Source: Cryobacterium suzukii
GTDB taxonomy: Bacteria > Actinomycetota > Actinomycetes > Actinomycetales > Microbacteriaceae
Assembly: GCF_004403185.1 (NCBI RefSeq)
Contig: NZ_SOHJ01000004.1
Coordinates: 124,001-188,000, forward strand
DNA length: 64,000 nt
Direction of reading: 5' to 3'
Shown here one piece after another: positions 9,062 to 18,125 of this stretch (position 1 is the first letter of the stretch; each line of letters opens with the position of its first letter). The translations under genes were made by a program, and so were the position numbers. The notes beneath the pieces are model-generated. The model did not search any database. It was not told the origin of the DNA and saw only the letters and a list, made by a program, of their open reading frames with translations.

Positions 9062-10627
9062 TCAGCTCTCGTTCGGGATTTCAGGGGGGATAGCGGCAAA
9101 GCGGATGCGCGCGCCCGTGCCGAGTTGCGCCGCCCGGTCCAGGTCGGCATGCAGCACGACACCGAGCACCGGGTAACCGCCGGTGACCGGGTGGTCGGCG
9201 AGGAACAACACCGGAAGGCCAGAGGCTGGCAGCTGGATGGCGCCGGAGACGGTGCCCTCGCTTGGCAGTTCGCCGCCGCGCGCACGTTCGACGGCCGGCC
9301 CGTCGAGGCGCAGGCCGATGCGGTTCGACTGGGCGGTGACGGCCCAGTCGATGCGGTCGAAATCGGCGAGCGTGTCGGCGCTGAACCAGTCGGCACGGGG
9401 TCCGGGAACATAGCGCAGCACGGTCACCGCGTCGGGCGGGTCGACCGCGGGTTCAGCGGCACCGACCACGCTCGTTGGCGGGGCAGGCAACACCCGTAAT
9501 CCGGTGCCGGCAATGAGCGGCGCCGGGCCGATGCCCGACATCGAGTCGGTCGAGCGGCTGCCGAGCACGAGCGGCAGGTCGAAGCCGCCGCGCACTGCGA
9601 CATAGCTGCGCACGCCCCACGCGGGGGCGTCGAGGGTCAGACGTTCGCCGGCGTGCAGGGCGAACGGCGCGTCGGTGGGCATGACGCGGGGGGCGGCATC
9701 CGTTCTGCTGATGGTGATGAGAACGGATGCCCCCGCCACCGCGACAACCTGCTCGGTGCGCGCGTCGAGTACGAGGCCGCCGAGGGCGTTTTCGAGCACG
9801 GCGGCGGAGGCGGGGTTGCCGACCAGCCGATTGCTGCGGCGCAGAGCTCCGCGGTCGAGCGCGCCGGCGCCCGCAACGCCGAGGTGAGCGAGACCAGGGC
9901 GGCCGAGATCCTGCACGGTGGTCTGCGGCCCGGGTTGTACGACGAGGAGGTCGGCCGGGAGGTCGACGACGTCGGTCCCGCTGGCCGTCGGCGCGGCGCG
10001 CACGAACTCGCGCACAGCGCGAAACTGAACCCGATTGCCCGGTTGTATGAGCGCCGGTTGCTCGCGGCCCGGGCTCCACAGAACGGCGTCGGTGCGACCG
10101 ATCAGTTGCCAGCCGCCGGGAGTGACCCGCGGATAGACAGCCGAGTAGGCATCGGCAAGCGCCACTGCACCGGCCGGCACCGCCCGCCGCGGACTGTTGC
10201 GCCGGGCGACCCGCAGGCGGTCGTCGCCGACGAGGTACGCGAATCCGGGGGCGAAACCGCCGAAGGCGGCGGTCCACAGCTGCCCGGTGTGCGCCGCGAT
10301 CACGCCGTTTGCGCCGAGGCCAGTAAGTTCGCCGACCTCGTCGAGGTCGTCCCCGTCGTAGATGACGTCGACGGTCACGAGCCCGTCATTTGCGGCGGCG
10401 GCCGTACGCGGTTCGATCGCGCGCAGCCGGGCGGCGAACCCGCGTGCTGCTACCGCCGAGTCGGCCGTCACGAGCACGGTTTCGGCGGCGGCAACCAGGT
10501 CCACCTGGCCGGGCAGCGGATGCTCACGCAGCGCCTCGTAGAGCCCGAGCACCTCGCTGAGGCCATCGAGCTGCACGAGCACGGCCCGGTCGCCGACGGG
10601 ACGGATGGATCGAGGAGGGGTCGGCAT
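9062..10627 (-). CDS. Fused 5-oxoprolinase subunits B and C (PxpB-PxpC)
   Basis: A 521-residue fusion of the two allophanate-hydrolase-like subunits of ATP-dependent 5-oxoprolinase. Residues about 8-210 are PxpB/KipI (SIRPVGDRAVLVQLDGL; FGGFAPGFAYLVG), and about 222-515 are PxpC/KipA (VVQPGPQTTVQDLGRPG; ending in PVLFLADHPVTGGYPVLGVV). With PxpA the complex hydrolyses 5-oxoproline to glutamate using ATP in the cytoplasm. In many bacteria B and C are separate genes; here they are one reading frame with no break. The gap to pxpA upstream and to the carboxylase downstream is 3 bp on each side, consistent with one tightly coupled operon. Confidence 0.92.
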   Translation of the reverse strand: MPTPPRSIRPVGDRAVLVQLDGLSEVLGLYEALREHPLPGQVDLVAAAETVLVTADSAVAARGFAARLRAIEPRTAAAANDGLVTVDVIYDGDDLDEVGELTGLGANGVIAAHTGQLWTAAFGGFAPGFAYLVGDDRLRVARRNSPRRAVPAGAVALADAYSAVYPRVTPGGWQLIGRTDAVLWSPGREQPALIQPGNRVQFRAVREFVRAAPTASGTDVVDLPADLLVVQPGPQTTVQDLGRPGLAHLGVAGAGALDRGALRRSNRLVGNPASAAVLENALGGLVLDARTEQVVAVAGASVLITISRTDAAPRVMPTDAPFALHAGERLTLDAPAWGVRSYVAVRGGFDLPLVLGSRSTDSMSGIGPAPLIAGTGLRVLPAPPTSVVGAAEPAVDPPDAVTVLRYVPGPRADWFSADTLADFDRIDWAVTAQSNRIGLRLDGPAVERARGGELPSEGTVSGAIQLPASGLPVLFLADHPVTGGYPVLGVVLHADLDRAAQLGTGARIRFAAIPPEIPNES

Positions 10628-10630
10628 CCG

Positions 10631-11389
10631 CTACACGAAACTGGCGATGGAGACGCCGGCAGCCAGCAGCGCGGAACGCACCGCTGCGGCGAGGTGCACG
10701 GCGTCAGGGGTGTCGCCGTGCAGGCAGATGCTCGTCGCCGGCATGGCGATGACCGAGCCGTCGACGGCGACCACGGTGCCCTCAAGGGCGAGGCGAACGA
10801 CCTGCGCGGTCACCGCATCGACCGAGTGCAGCACGGCTCCGGGCAGCGTGCGAGACACGAGGCTGCCGTCGGGGTTGTAGGCGCGGTCGGCGAACGCTTC
10901 GGCCACGGTGCGGAGGCCCCCAGCCTGGGCGATTCGTTCGATCTCGCTGTTGGGCAGCACCATCAGCGGCAGGCCAGGGTCAACGGCGAGTACGGCGTCG
11001 ACCACGGCCTGCGCCTGTACCGGGTGGCGAGCGATGGTGTTGTAGAGCGCGCCGTGCGGCTTCACGTAACGCACGGCGGTGCCGGCGGCGCGCGCGAGGG
11101 CCTGCACGGCGCCGATCTGGTAGATCACATCGTTGCTGAGTTCGGCCGGATCCATCTCGATGAAGCGGCGGCCGAAGCCGGCCAGATCGCGGTATCCAGG
11201 GTGCGCGCCCACCGTGACGCCGGCAGCGGCGGCAGCGGCGCAGGTCGCGCGAATTGTCGTTGGATCACCGGCGTGGAAGCCGCCGGCCACATTGACGCTC
11301 GTGACCGAGGCGATGATGGCGGCGTCGTCGCCAAACGTCCAGTTGCCGAAGGACTCTCCGACGTCGCTGTTCAGATCGATGGTTGCCAT
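10631..11389 (-). CDS. pxpA: 5-oxoprolinase subunit A (LamB/YcsF family)
   Basis: A 252-residue LamB/YcsF-family protein (PF03746), the PxpA subunit of 5-oxoprolinase. It begins with the family signature [14 protein letters not shown], followed by [13 protein letters not shown] and [16 protein letters not shown], then [11 protein letters not shown], which carry the conserved acidic and His residues. It opens the leftward operon pxpA-pxpBC-carboxylase-gntR. A 13-bp palindrome identical to that before the NRAMP gene lies 44 bp upstream, so expression is probably controlled by the operon's own GntR regulator. Length is normal for the family. Confidence 0.94.
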   Translation of the reverse strand: MATIDLNSDVGESFGNWTFGDDAAIIASVTSVNVAGGFHAGDPTTIRATCAAAAAAGVTVGAHPGYRDLAGFGRRFIEMDPAELSNDVIYQIGAVQALARAAGTAVRYVKPHGALYNTIARHPVQAQAVVDAVLAVDPGLPLMVLPNSEIERIAQAGGLRTVAEAFADRAYNPDGSLVSRTLPGAVLHSVDAVTAQVVRLALEGTVVAVDGSVIAMPATSICLHGDTPDAVHLAAAVRSALLAAGVSIASFV

Positions 11390-11432
11390 GGTCCCCGTCT
11401 TTCGTTCCCCCTAGACTGCCGTATTTCTAGCT

Positions 11433-11445
11433 ATTGTTCAACAAT
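11433..11445. promoter_or_regulatory. Palindromic operator upstream of pxpA operon
   Basis: ATTGTT-C-AACAAT, a perfect palindrome, is the exact complement of the core at 4505-4517. It lies 44 bp upstream of the pxpA start. The shared sequence ties the two operons of the 5-oxoproline module to one regulator, most simply the GntR protein at 6617-7303. Confidence 0.65.
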
Positions 11446-11615
11446 CGAATCGAAATCGAGTGCTCTTTCGACCGGATCCCGGCAGAGATACCCGCGCCTG
11501 CGCCCCATAATGGGTGCCGCCCATAAGGGGTAGACAACGCGTGCACTGCCTCATATTGTATTAACACTTGCGGCAATACAGTCCGCTGGATGCGATCGAT
11601 AACTGGAGTGAAGCA

Positions 11616-12596
11616 ATGATGCGAAGCAAAGTTAAATCTGGCGCCTTTTCGGCGCTTCTGGTCGGCGCGTTAGTCGGGACCGGCGGTTTCTTGTCGGCCG
11701 GCGCAGCCTCCGCCGCCATCGCGCCGGAGTCAGTAGTTTCTTCCGCATCCTCGGATGTCGAACGCTGGGTCGTTCCGCAGACCCAACAGGGCGGCAACTA
11801 TTGGACGTCCGAGCGCATGCAGTCCGCCATCCCCGGCGCGGTCCTGGTACAAGACAATGTGGCAGCCGGAGTAGTCGGTGCCGTCGCGGCCGGAGCCACG
11901 TCTCGGGTGGCCCCACAGAAGGCTGGCCCGGACAAGTCGACAATGGCCGCCAGCGTCTCCCCCATTTCCCACATTGGTAAAATTTTCTTCACCCTCGGCG
12001 GCACAGACTATGTCTGTTCCGGCAATGCCATCTCCGCGGCCAACGAGAACACGGTCGTCACCGCCGGACACTGCGTCAACGAAGGCCCAGGCGCTTTCGC
12101 GTCCCGGCTCACCTTCGTACCGGCCTATGAAAACGGCTCTGCACCGTTCGGCCAGTGGAATGCCACCGAACTGTACGCTCCCACCCAGTGGAGCAACAGC
12201 GGCGACATCAGCTATGACACCGGCTTCGCCATCGTGTCCTCACCCACCGGCACGTCACTGAGCGACAGCGTCGGCGCGTCGGGCGTCACGTTCAACCAGA
12301 GCCGCGGCCTCACCTACACCGCCTACGGCTATCCGGCCGCCGCGCCATTCAACGGTCAGACCCTGAAGTCCTGCTACGGCACCGCCACCCCTGACCCCTA
12401 CGGCCAGAGCCAGTCGCAGGGCATCCCCTGCGACATGACCGGCGGATCGTCGGGCGGCCCGTGGATGATCGGCAGCGGTTCCACCGGCCTGCAGAACTCG
12501 GTCAACAGTTTCGGCTACAACAACATCGCGAACACCATGTTCGGACCCTACTGGGGGTCGGTCATCCAGAACACCTATGTCGCCGCATCCGCGTGA
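11616..12596 (+). CDS. Secreted trypsin-like serine protease
   Basis: A 326-residue S1-type (V8/trypsin-like) protease. The ATG at 11616 follows GGAG by a suitable distance. The first 34 residues form a Sec signal peptide (FSALLVGALVGTGGFLSAGA) ending near ASAA. Catalytic His is in VVTAGHCV, the Asp probably in DISYDTGFAIV, and Ser in MTGGSSGGPW. The region between the signal peptide and the catalytic domain (about 35-120) is probably a propeptide. It stands alone, rightward, divergent from the pxp operon. A small reading frame overlaps its last 20 bases. Substrate preference is not deducible. Confidence 0.9.
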   Translation: MMRSKVKSGAFSALLVGALVGTGGFLSAGAASAAIAPESVVSSASSDVERWVVPQTQQGGNYWTSERMQSAIPGAVLVQDNVAAGVVGAVAAGATSRVAPQKAGPDKSTMAASVSPISHIGKIFFTLGGTDYVCSGNAISAANENTVVTAGHCVNEGPGAFASRLTFVPAYENGSAPFGQWNATELYAPTQWSNSGDISYDTGFAIVSSPTGTSLSDSVGASGVTFNQSRGLTYTAYGYPAAAPFNGQTLKSCYGTATPDPYGQSQSQGIPCDMTGGSSGGPWMIGSGSTGLQNSVNSFGYNNIANTMFGPYWGSVIQNTYVAASA

Positions 12597-12795
12597 CCCG
12601 AGCGACAAACACCCGGTTGCCCGGCAGCGCCTCGATCCCGATGCCGCTGACTGGACTGACGAACGGATGCGCGCGGCCCGGCCGCGCATAATCCGCCTGA
12701 ACCCCGACGGGTCGCGCGAACTCGACGACGACGCAGCCGCTCCGCCGGAGGCCAAACCGGCGGCAGACGCAGATACCCCGCCGACGGAATCCTGA
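12577..12795 (+). CDS. Small hypothetical protein overlapping the protease gene end
   Basis: A 72-codon frame that starts inside the last 20 bases of the protease gene and ends at the foot of a strong terminator. It has a proline/aspartate-rich composition (RIIRLNPDGSRELDDDAAAP) and no recognisable domain or membrane segment. The tight fit between the protease stop and the terminator and the high third-position GC favour a real gene; the lack of a clear ribosome-binding site inside the protease gene argues against. Function unknown. Confidence 0.45.
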   Translation: MSPHPRDPSDKHPVARQRLDPDAADWTDERMRAARPRIIRLNPDGSRELDDDAAAPPEAKPAADADTPPTES

Positions 12796-12841
12796 ATCAG
12801 TGAAAGCCCCGTCCGATACTTGGACGGGGCTTTCACTGATT
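12795..12841. terminator. Perfect 20-bp stem terminator between convergent genes
   Basis: Arms 12795-12814 and 12822-12841 are exact inverted complements of 20 bp with a 7-base loop. AAAGCCCC/GGGGCTTT within the stem gives an A-run before and a T-run after in both directions, so it probably ends transcripts from both the protease side and the CoA-transferase side. Confidence 0.85.
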
Positions 12842-12851
12842 GGTCTGACGA

Positions 12852-13499
<648 letters not shown>

Positions 13500-13503
13500 G
13501 GTG

Positions 13504-14232
13504 CTAGTCCCCTGCCTCTACGCCGACCAGCACGGGCCGGCTGCGCACGGTGCGCTGTTCGATGTCTTTGACCCGCGCCGAGGCCTGAATCAGGCGCTGC
13601 ACATAGACGCCGGGGGTGATCACGTGGTTCGGATCGATGCCGCCGGGCTCAACGATCACCTCGGCCTCAGCGATCGTCACGAGACCGGCGGTGGCGACCA
13701 CCGGGTTGAAGTTACGGGCGGTGAACCGGTACTCGAGGTTGCCGAGGGTGTCGGCGCGCCAAGCCTTGACCAGGGCGACGTCGGCGACGATGCCACGTTC
13801 CTGCTGGTACGTTTCACCGTCGAAGTCGGCGAGCGGCTTGCCCTCTGCAATGAGCGTGCCGACGCCGGTCTTGGTAAAGAAAGCGGGAATGCCAGCGCCA
13901 CCGGCCCGCAGTCGTTCGGCGAGCGTGCCTTGGGGGCTGAATTCGACCTCGAGCACGCCGGCCAGAAACTGCTCGGCGAACAGCCTGTTCTCACCGACGT
14001 AGGAGGCGATCACCTTCCGCACCTGCCCGGCTTCGAGCAGCACGCCCAGGCCCTTGCCGTCGACGCCCATGTTGTTCGACACGACGGTGAGATCCTTTAC
14101 ACCGGACCCCCGCACCGCATCGATGAGATCGGCCGGAATTCCGCTCAGGCCGAATCCGCCGACCGCGAGCACCATCCCATCGCGCAGAACGTCGTGCAGC
14201 GCCTCGCTCGCGCTGGCCTGAACCTTGGACAT
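13504..14232 (-). CDS. 3-oxoacid CoA-transferase subunit A
   Basis: A 242-residue alpha subunit of the same CoA transferase. The CoA-binding segment [16 protein letters not shown] near residue 25 and the block [17 protein letters not shown] are typical, as is the C-terminal [14 protein letters not shown]. It is first in a leftward two-gene operon and lies divergent from the IclR regulator, whose two candidate operators sit in the 171 bp between the genes. This arrangement resembles pcaIJ/pcaR-type catabolic loci, so a role in 3-oxoadipate or acetoacetate use is inferred. Confidence 0.92.
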   Translation of the reverse strand: MSKVQASASEALHDVLRDGMVLAVGGFGLSGIPADLIDAVRGSGVKDLTVVSNNMGVDGKGLGVLLEAGQVRKVIASYVGENRLFAEQFLAGVLEVEFSPQGTLAERLRAGGAGIPAFFTKTGVGTLIAEGKPLADFDGETYQQERGIVADVALVKAWRADTLGNLEYRFTARNFNPVVATAGLVTIAEAEVIVEPGGIDPNHVITPGVYVQRLIQASARVKDIEQRTVRSRPVLVGVEAGD

Positions 14233-14268
14233 ACATTCTCCTCATTGAGTGATGGTCATCGCCGACGT

Positions 14269-14283
14269 GTCCATCTTGTGGAC
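14269..14283. promoter_or_regulatory. Candidate IclR operator, site 1
   Basis: GTCCA-TCTTG-TGGAC is a perfect 5-bp inverted repeat with a 5-base spacer, 37 bp upstream of the CoA-transferase operon start. A second copy of the TCCA-N5-TGGA pattern lies near the regulator start. Confidence 0.5.
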
Positions 14284-14377
14284 GTTATTTCTTAACGCCA
14301 TGATATTCAGCGCCGCCAAGCCCTGTCAATCATCACATCCTTGCGACTCCATCCCATGAACAGTAGGCTACAAATCA

Positions 14378-14390
14378 TCCACATTATGGA
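14378..14390. promoter_or_regulatory. Candidate IclR operator, site 2
   Basis: TCCA-CATTA-TGGA repeats the pattern of the site at 14269-14283 and lies 14 bases before the chosen start of the IclR gene, just ahead of its ribosome-binding site. Binding there would allow autorepression. Confidence 0.5.
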
Positions 14391-14403
14391 CAAAGGAGTC
14401 GAT

Positions 14404-15243
14404 ATGACCGGTCCGTCAGCCACACGTGCGGCGCAGAAGGCCCGCGGCGGCCAGCCAGCACCCCTGGCCCAGCCGGTGCAGGGCGCACAGGTTGTCGGCC
14501 GCGTTGCCCTGCTGCTGCGTCTCGTCGGGCAAAATTCTTTGGGCGCTTCCCTGGCCGAGATCGTGCGCGACTCCGGCCTGACCCGGCCCACCGTGCACCG
14601 GCTGCTCACCTCGCTTGCCGCCGAGGGCCTGCTCGACCACGATGCCGTGCGCCATACCTGGCACTACGGCCCCGAAATCTTCGTCATGGGAACCGTCGCC
14701 GCCGCCCGCTACCCGATCGAGGAGCTCGCCCGGCCGAGCCTCGTGCGCCTGGCGGAGGAGACCGGCGAGAGCGCGTTCCTGTCTATCCGGCGCGGCGCGG
14801 AAACCGTGTGTCTGCTCCGCGAAGAGGGCAGCTTCCCCATCCGTTCCTTCGTGCTGTACGAGGGGGTGCGTTTTCCATTGGGCGTCGCATCCGCTGGTCT
14901 GGCCATTCTGGCTTTCCTGCCCGAGGCAGAAGTGGATGCCCTCCTCGCCGACACCGAGGCCTTCGCGGCTCGCTGGGGTGGCCAGCACTCCCCCGCGAGC
15001 ATCCGCGCCAATCTCGAGCGCACCAGGGTCACCGGCTATGCGGTCAACCCCGGACTCATCCTGGAGGGCAGCTGGGGCATGGGCGCCGCGATCTTCGACC
15101 GCAGCGGCCGCCCCGGCTGGGCGCTCTCGCTCACCGGCATCGAGCCGCGATTCAAACCAGAGCGCCAGAAGATCCTGGGCCAGCTGCTGCTCGACGAGGC
15201 CAGCCGCATCACCCAGACCCTGCAGCGCCCGCCGATCGTCTAG
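14404..15243 (+). CDS. IclR-family transcriptional regulator
   Basis: A 279-residue regulator with an N-terminal winged helix (residues about 30-85; GASLAEIVRDSGLTRPTVHR) and a C-terminal IclR effector domain (about 100-270; ETGESAFLSIRRGAETVCLL). The ATG at 14404 is chosen because AAAGGAG ends 5 bases upstream; earlier in-frame ATGs lack such a site. It is divergent from the CoA-transferase operon, and paired TCCA-N5-TGGA motifs lie in the shared intergenic region, so it probably controls that operon in response to an aromatic or ketoacid intermediate. Confidence 0.9.
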   Translation: MTGPSATRAAQKARGGQPAPLAQPVQGAQVVGRVALLLRLVGQNSLGASLAEIVRDSGLTRPTVHRLLTSLAAEGLLDHDAVRHTWHYGPEIFVMGTVAAARYPIEELARPSLVRLAEETGESAFLSIRRGAETVCLLREEGSFPIRSFVLYEGVRFPLGVASAGLAILAFLPEAEVDALLADTEAFAARWGGQHSPASIRANLERTRVTGYAVNPGLILEGSWGMGAAIFDRSGRPGWALSLTGIEPRFKPERQKILGQLLLDEASRITQTLQRPPIV

Positions 15244-15263
15244 CGCTCTGGGCGGGGAATGAG

Positions 15264-15289
15264 AAAGTCCCGGCCTCGGCCGGGACTTT
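15264..15289. terminator. Terminator between iclR gene and tRNA-Ala
   Basis: AAAGTCCCGGCC (15264-15275) pairs exactly with GGCCGGGACTTT (15278-15289), followed by TTC. It lies 20 bp after the IclR stop and just beyond the 3' end of the leftward tRNA-Ala, so it can serve both. Confidence 0.8.
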
Positions 15290-15302
15290 TCTAACAGTGT
15301 GG

Positions 15303-15375
15303 TGGAGCTAAGGAGATTCGAACTCCTGACCTTCTCATTGCGAACGAGACGCGCTACCAACTGCGCCATAGCCCC
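15303..15375 (-). tRNA. tRNA-Ala (anticodon CGC)
   Basis: A 73-nt cloverleaf on the minus strand. The acceptor GGGGCTA pairs with TAGCTCC and contains the G3-U70 pair that identifies alanine tRNAs. The anticodon loop TTCGCAA gives CGC, which reads GCG. The T-arm is AGGAG-TTCGAAT-CTCCT. The CCA end is encoded (15300-15302 read on the minus strand). Confidence 0.95.
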
Positions 15376-15440
15376 AAACTGCCTTTGAAGAATATCACGG
15401 GCTGGCCGACAGTTTCGCCGCTTCGAGCGCGAGGTGTCAA

Positions 15441-16415
15441 TTAGACCGCGCGACGGCGACGCAGCACGGCGTCGAGGTCGGTCATGCCCGGAATTGTCTC
15501 GCCGACAATACCCATCGACGCGAATCGGCTGGGCACAGCAGTAGCGGTCGCCGCCACGACGGGCCGCGCGATCGGCGTGACGGCCCGGTTGGCCTCCTCC
15601 GCGAGCGCGGCGGCACGACGGGCAACCTCCGCTTCGGCGGCTGCCCTGCGCAGCTGGTTGGCCGCTTCAACGGATGCCATCGCCGTCTGCGCGATTGAGC
15701 CGCGCGAGAGGTGCAGCGCTCGCGGCACCGGTTGAGGCGTCCAGGTAGCCGCGGCGACCGGAGTCTGCTCCAGTTGCACGGGCTCGAAGGTTTGCCCGAT
15801 CAGCACGGGCAGCTCCACCGGGGCTGCCAAGCGAATGATGCGCGCCGAGCGCGCGACCGTGGCCAGCCTTCCGAGAACGCCGAACGCGGCGACCATTACG
15901 ACTCCGCCGCCGACCAGCGCCGTGAACGAACCGGCCAGAGCGGGAGTGATCCCCGACACCGCCAGCACGAAACCGGTCAGCAGAATCAGCGAGGTCAGGC
16001 CGCGAAAGCGCCGAAGACGCCGAAGTTTCTTCACCGGCGACTCCGGCAGGCGCGGCGCGGCCGCGGCGGCCACAGCGGCGGCGGCGCGGCGAACGTCGCT
16101 GGCGGCATCCGCTAGCGCCTGCGCTTCAGCCCGCTCTGATTGCTCGGCCCTCGCCAGAATGCGTTGCTGTTCGGCAACGGTACGGGCGTTCGCTTCAAGC
16201 CGCACTTGCTGCGGAACCTCGGCGGTTTCAGCCAGAATTCGCAGTGTCTGTTGCAATCGCACCGCATTCCGTTCGGTGGCCTGAAACTGCTTGCGACGCG
16301 ACCACGTGGGCATCAAGTAGGCAACCCAGAGCACAGCAGCCACCGCCACCATGACCCCGCCACCCAATGCCTCACTATTCATGTTGACAACGGTAAGAGG
16401 CGCGGGCACATCCAC
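15441..16415 (-). CDS. Membrane protein with coiled-coil segment (large-exoprotein-like)
   Basis: A protein of up to 324 residues with a first membrane segment (GGGVMVAVAAVLWVAYLMPTW), an Ala/Glu/Arg-rich helical stretch likely to form a coiled coil (about 45-120), and a hydrophobic hairpin (LTSLILLTGFVLAVSGITPA and FTALVGGGVVMVAAFGVLG). The C-terminal 110 residues are again helical and Ala-rich. Similar proteins occur next to an acetyltransferase and galU in Microbacteriaceae. The GTG at 16415 is used; an ATG at 16382 would give 313 residues and may be the true start. Function unknown; a cell-envelope role is a guess from neighbours. Confidence 0.72.
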   Translation of the reverse strand: MDVPAPLTVVNMNSEALGGGVMVAVAAVLWVAYLMPTWSRRKQFQATERNAVRLQQTLRILAETAEVPQQVRLEANARTVAEQQRILARAEQSERAEAQALADAASDVRRAAAAVAAAAAPRLPESPVKKLRRLRRFRGLTSLILLTGFVLAVSGITPALAGSFTALVGGGVVMVAAFGVLGRLATVARSARIIRLAAPVELPVLIGQTFEPVQLEQTPVAAATWTPQPVPRALHLSRGSIAQTAMASVEAANQLRRAAAEAEVARRAAALAEEANRAVTPIARPVVAATATAVPSRFASMGIVGETIPGMTDLDAVLRRRRAV

Positions 16416-16487
16416 CGAGGATTACTCTCGGTGTGTCACCCAAGTTAATACACTGATTCCGCCCCCGAACAGGGAAATTCTTAACCG

Positions 16488-17147
16488 TCATCGGGTGATG
16501 ACACGCACCGGATGCGCGGCCGACTCCAAATCTGCCGCGCTGACGCTCGCGGCATCCGCTGGTACCAGGTCATCTTGCCAGCGGCGCATGACGCCCTGGC
16601 TGAGTTCCTCGGCGACCAGACCGAAGCAGAAATGGTCGCGCCAGTCGCCGTTGATGTGGATATACCGTCGGCGCAGGCCCTCATACCGAAAGCCGAGCTT
16701 TTCGACGACGCGCAGGCTGGCCTTATTCTCGGGGCGGATGCAGATCTCCATGCGGTGCAGGCCGAGCTGGTAAAAGCAGAAGTCGGTCGCGAGCGCCACG
16801 GCCGTGGGCGTGACCGACTGGCCGGCAAACTTTTCACTCACCCAGTATCCGATGGTGGCCGACGACAGCGATCCCCAGGTGATCGACGACACGTTCAGTT
16901 GACCGGCCAGTTCGCCGTTGTGTTCCACAATGAACGGCAGGCCGTTGCCCGATCGCGAATGCGTCAACAGGCTGCGGATGCTCGCGCGCGTGTCGAAAGA
17001 CATCGGCGCGTAGGGGTTGGTCGCCTCCCACTTGCGCAACCACGAGCGGTTCGCCAGCAGTTCGCCCTCGAGAGCGCGCGAATCGCGCAATCGAATGGGA
17101 CGCAGTGTGACGGCCCCCTCGCGGAGGGTCGGAATGGCGATCGGCAC
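16488..17147 (-). CDS. GNAT-family N-acetyltransferase (RimJ-like)
   Basis: A 219-residue acetyltransferase. TLREGAVTLRPIRLRDSRAL begins the fold, and GYWVSEKFAGQSVTPTAVAL holds the acetyl-CoA-binding region near residue 115; the block LHRMEICIRPENKASLRVVE followed by KLGFRYEGLRR is typical of RimJ/RimL-type enzymes that acetylate protein N-termini or small amines. It lies between galU and the membrane protein, all leftward, with 50 bp to galU. The acceptor substrate is not deducible. Confidence 0.87.
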   Translation of the reverse strand: MPIAIPTLREGAVTLRPIRLRDSRALEGELLANRSWLRKWEATNPYAPMSFDTRASIRSLLTHSRSGNGLPFIVEHNGELAGQLNVSSITWGSLSSATIGYWVSEKFAGQSVTPTAVALATDFCFYQLGLHRMEICIRPENKASLRVVEKLGFRYEGLRRRYIHINGDWRDHFCFGLVAEELSQGVMRRWQDDLVPADAASVSAADLESAAHPVRVITR

Positions 17148-17197
17148 GGTTTGCCTGTCTGTCGTGGGTTAGAAGCCGGATGGGGCGGGGAAGATCG

Positions 17198-18091
17198 TTA
17201 GTCCAGTGTGGCGACGAATTCGCGCAGCCACGGCTTGAGGTCGACACCGAGATCTTCACGATCGACGGCGAGCTGCACGATCGCCTTGATGTAGTCGAGC
17301 CGGTCGCCGGTGTCATAACGACGCCCACGAAAGATCAGGCCGTACACGCCGCCGGTGGACTCCGGGTTTACGGCCATCTCCTGCAGGGCATCGGTGAGCT
17401 GGATCTCGTTGCCCTTGCCGGGCGCCGTGTGTTCCAGAATATCGAAAACTTCGGGGCGCAACACGTAACGGCCGATGATGGCGAGGTTGGATGGGGCGTC
17501 TTCGGCGCTGGGCTTCTCGACCAGACCGGTGATGCGCACGACGTCGGGATCATCGGTCACTTCGACCGCGGCCGCCCCATACATATGAATCTGCGCGGGG
17601 TCGACCTCGAGCAGGGCAACGATGCTGGCACCACGCTTGACCTGTTCGGCAAGCATGCGGGTCAGCAGCGGGTCACGGGAGTCGATGATGTCGTCACCGA
17701 GCAGCACCGCGAACGGCTCGTTCCCCACGTGCATGCGGGCGCGCAGCACGGCGTGGCCGAGTCCGCGCGGGTCGCCCTGCCGCACATAGTGGATGTCGGC
17801 GAGCTCGTTGGATTCACGCACCTTGGCCAGCCGGGTCTGGTCCCCCTTGCGTTCCAGCATGGCCTCGAGCTCGGTCATGCGGTCGAAATGGTTCTCCAGA
17901 GCGTTCTTGTTGCGCCCGGTGACCATCAGCACGTCACTAAGCCCGGCCGCGACAGCTTCTTCAACAACGTATTGAATAGCCGGCTTGTCGACGACGGGCA
18001 GCATCTCCTTCGGCATGGCCTTGGTCGCTGGGAGGAAGCGTGTTCCGAGTCCAGCTGCGGGAATGACGGCTTTAGTTATCGGGGTACCCAT
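17198..18091 (-). CDS. galU: UTP-glucose-1-phosphate uridylyltransferase
   Basis: A 297-residue nucleotidyltransferase that makes UDP-glucose from UTP and glucose-1-phosphate in the cytoplasm. The nucleotide-binding loop AAGLGTRFLPATKAMPKEML and the downstream DKPAIQYVVEEAV are at the N-terminus, LLGDDIID binds metal and sugar phosphate in the middle, and VEKPSAEDAPSNLAIIGRY is near residue 190. The ATG at 18091 (MGTPITKAV) is preferred over the one 6 bases upstream by comparison with the family. It is divergent from the 5-formyl-THF cyclo-ligase gene with only 34 bp between starts. Confidence 0.95.
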   Translation of the reverse strand: MGTPITKAVIPAAGLGTRFLPATKAMPKEMLPVVDKPAIQYVVEEAVAAGLSDVLMVTGRNKNALENHFDRMTELEAMLERKGDQTRLAKVRESNELADIHYVRQGDPRGLGHAVLRARMHVGNEPFAVLLGDDIIDSRDPLLTRMLAEQVKRGASIVALLEVDPAQIHMYGAAAVEVTDDPDVVRITGLVEKPSAEDAPSNLAIIGRYVLRPEVFDILEHTAPGKGNEIQLTDALQEMAVNPESTGGVYGLIFRGRRYDTGDRLDYIKAIVQLAVDREDLGVDLKPWLREFVATLD

Positions 18092-18125
18092 GGGCACTAG
18101 GTTAGTGGCAAGTAGGATGCCTTAT

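Noticed and set aside
6629..9499. Long plus-strand frames opposite the gntR and carboxylase genes
   Set aside because: Shadow frames without domains, overlapping conserved enzymes.
9653..11533. 626-codon open frame opposite pxpBC and pxpA
   Set aside because: Antisense shadow of two well-supported genes; no recognisable protein.
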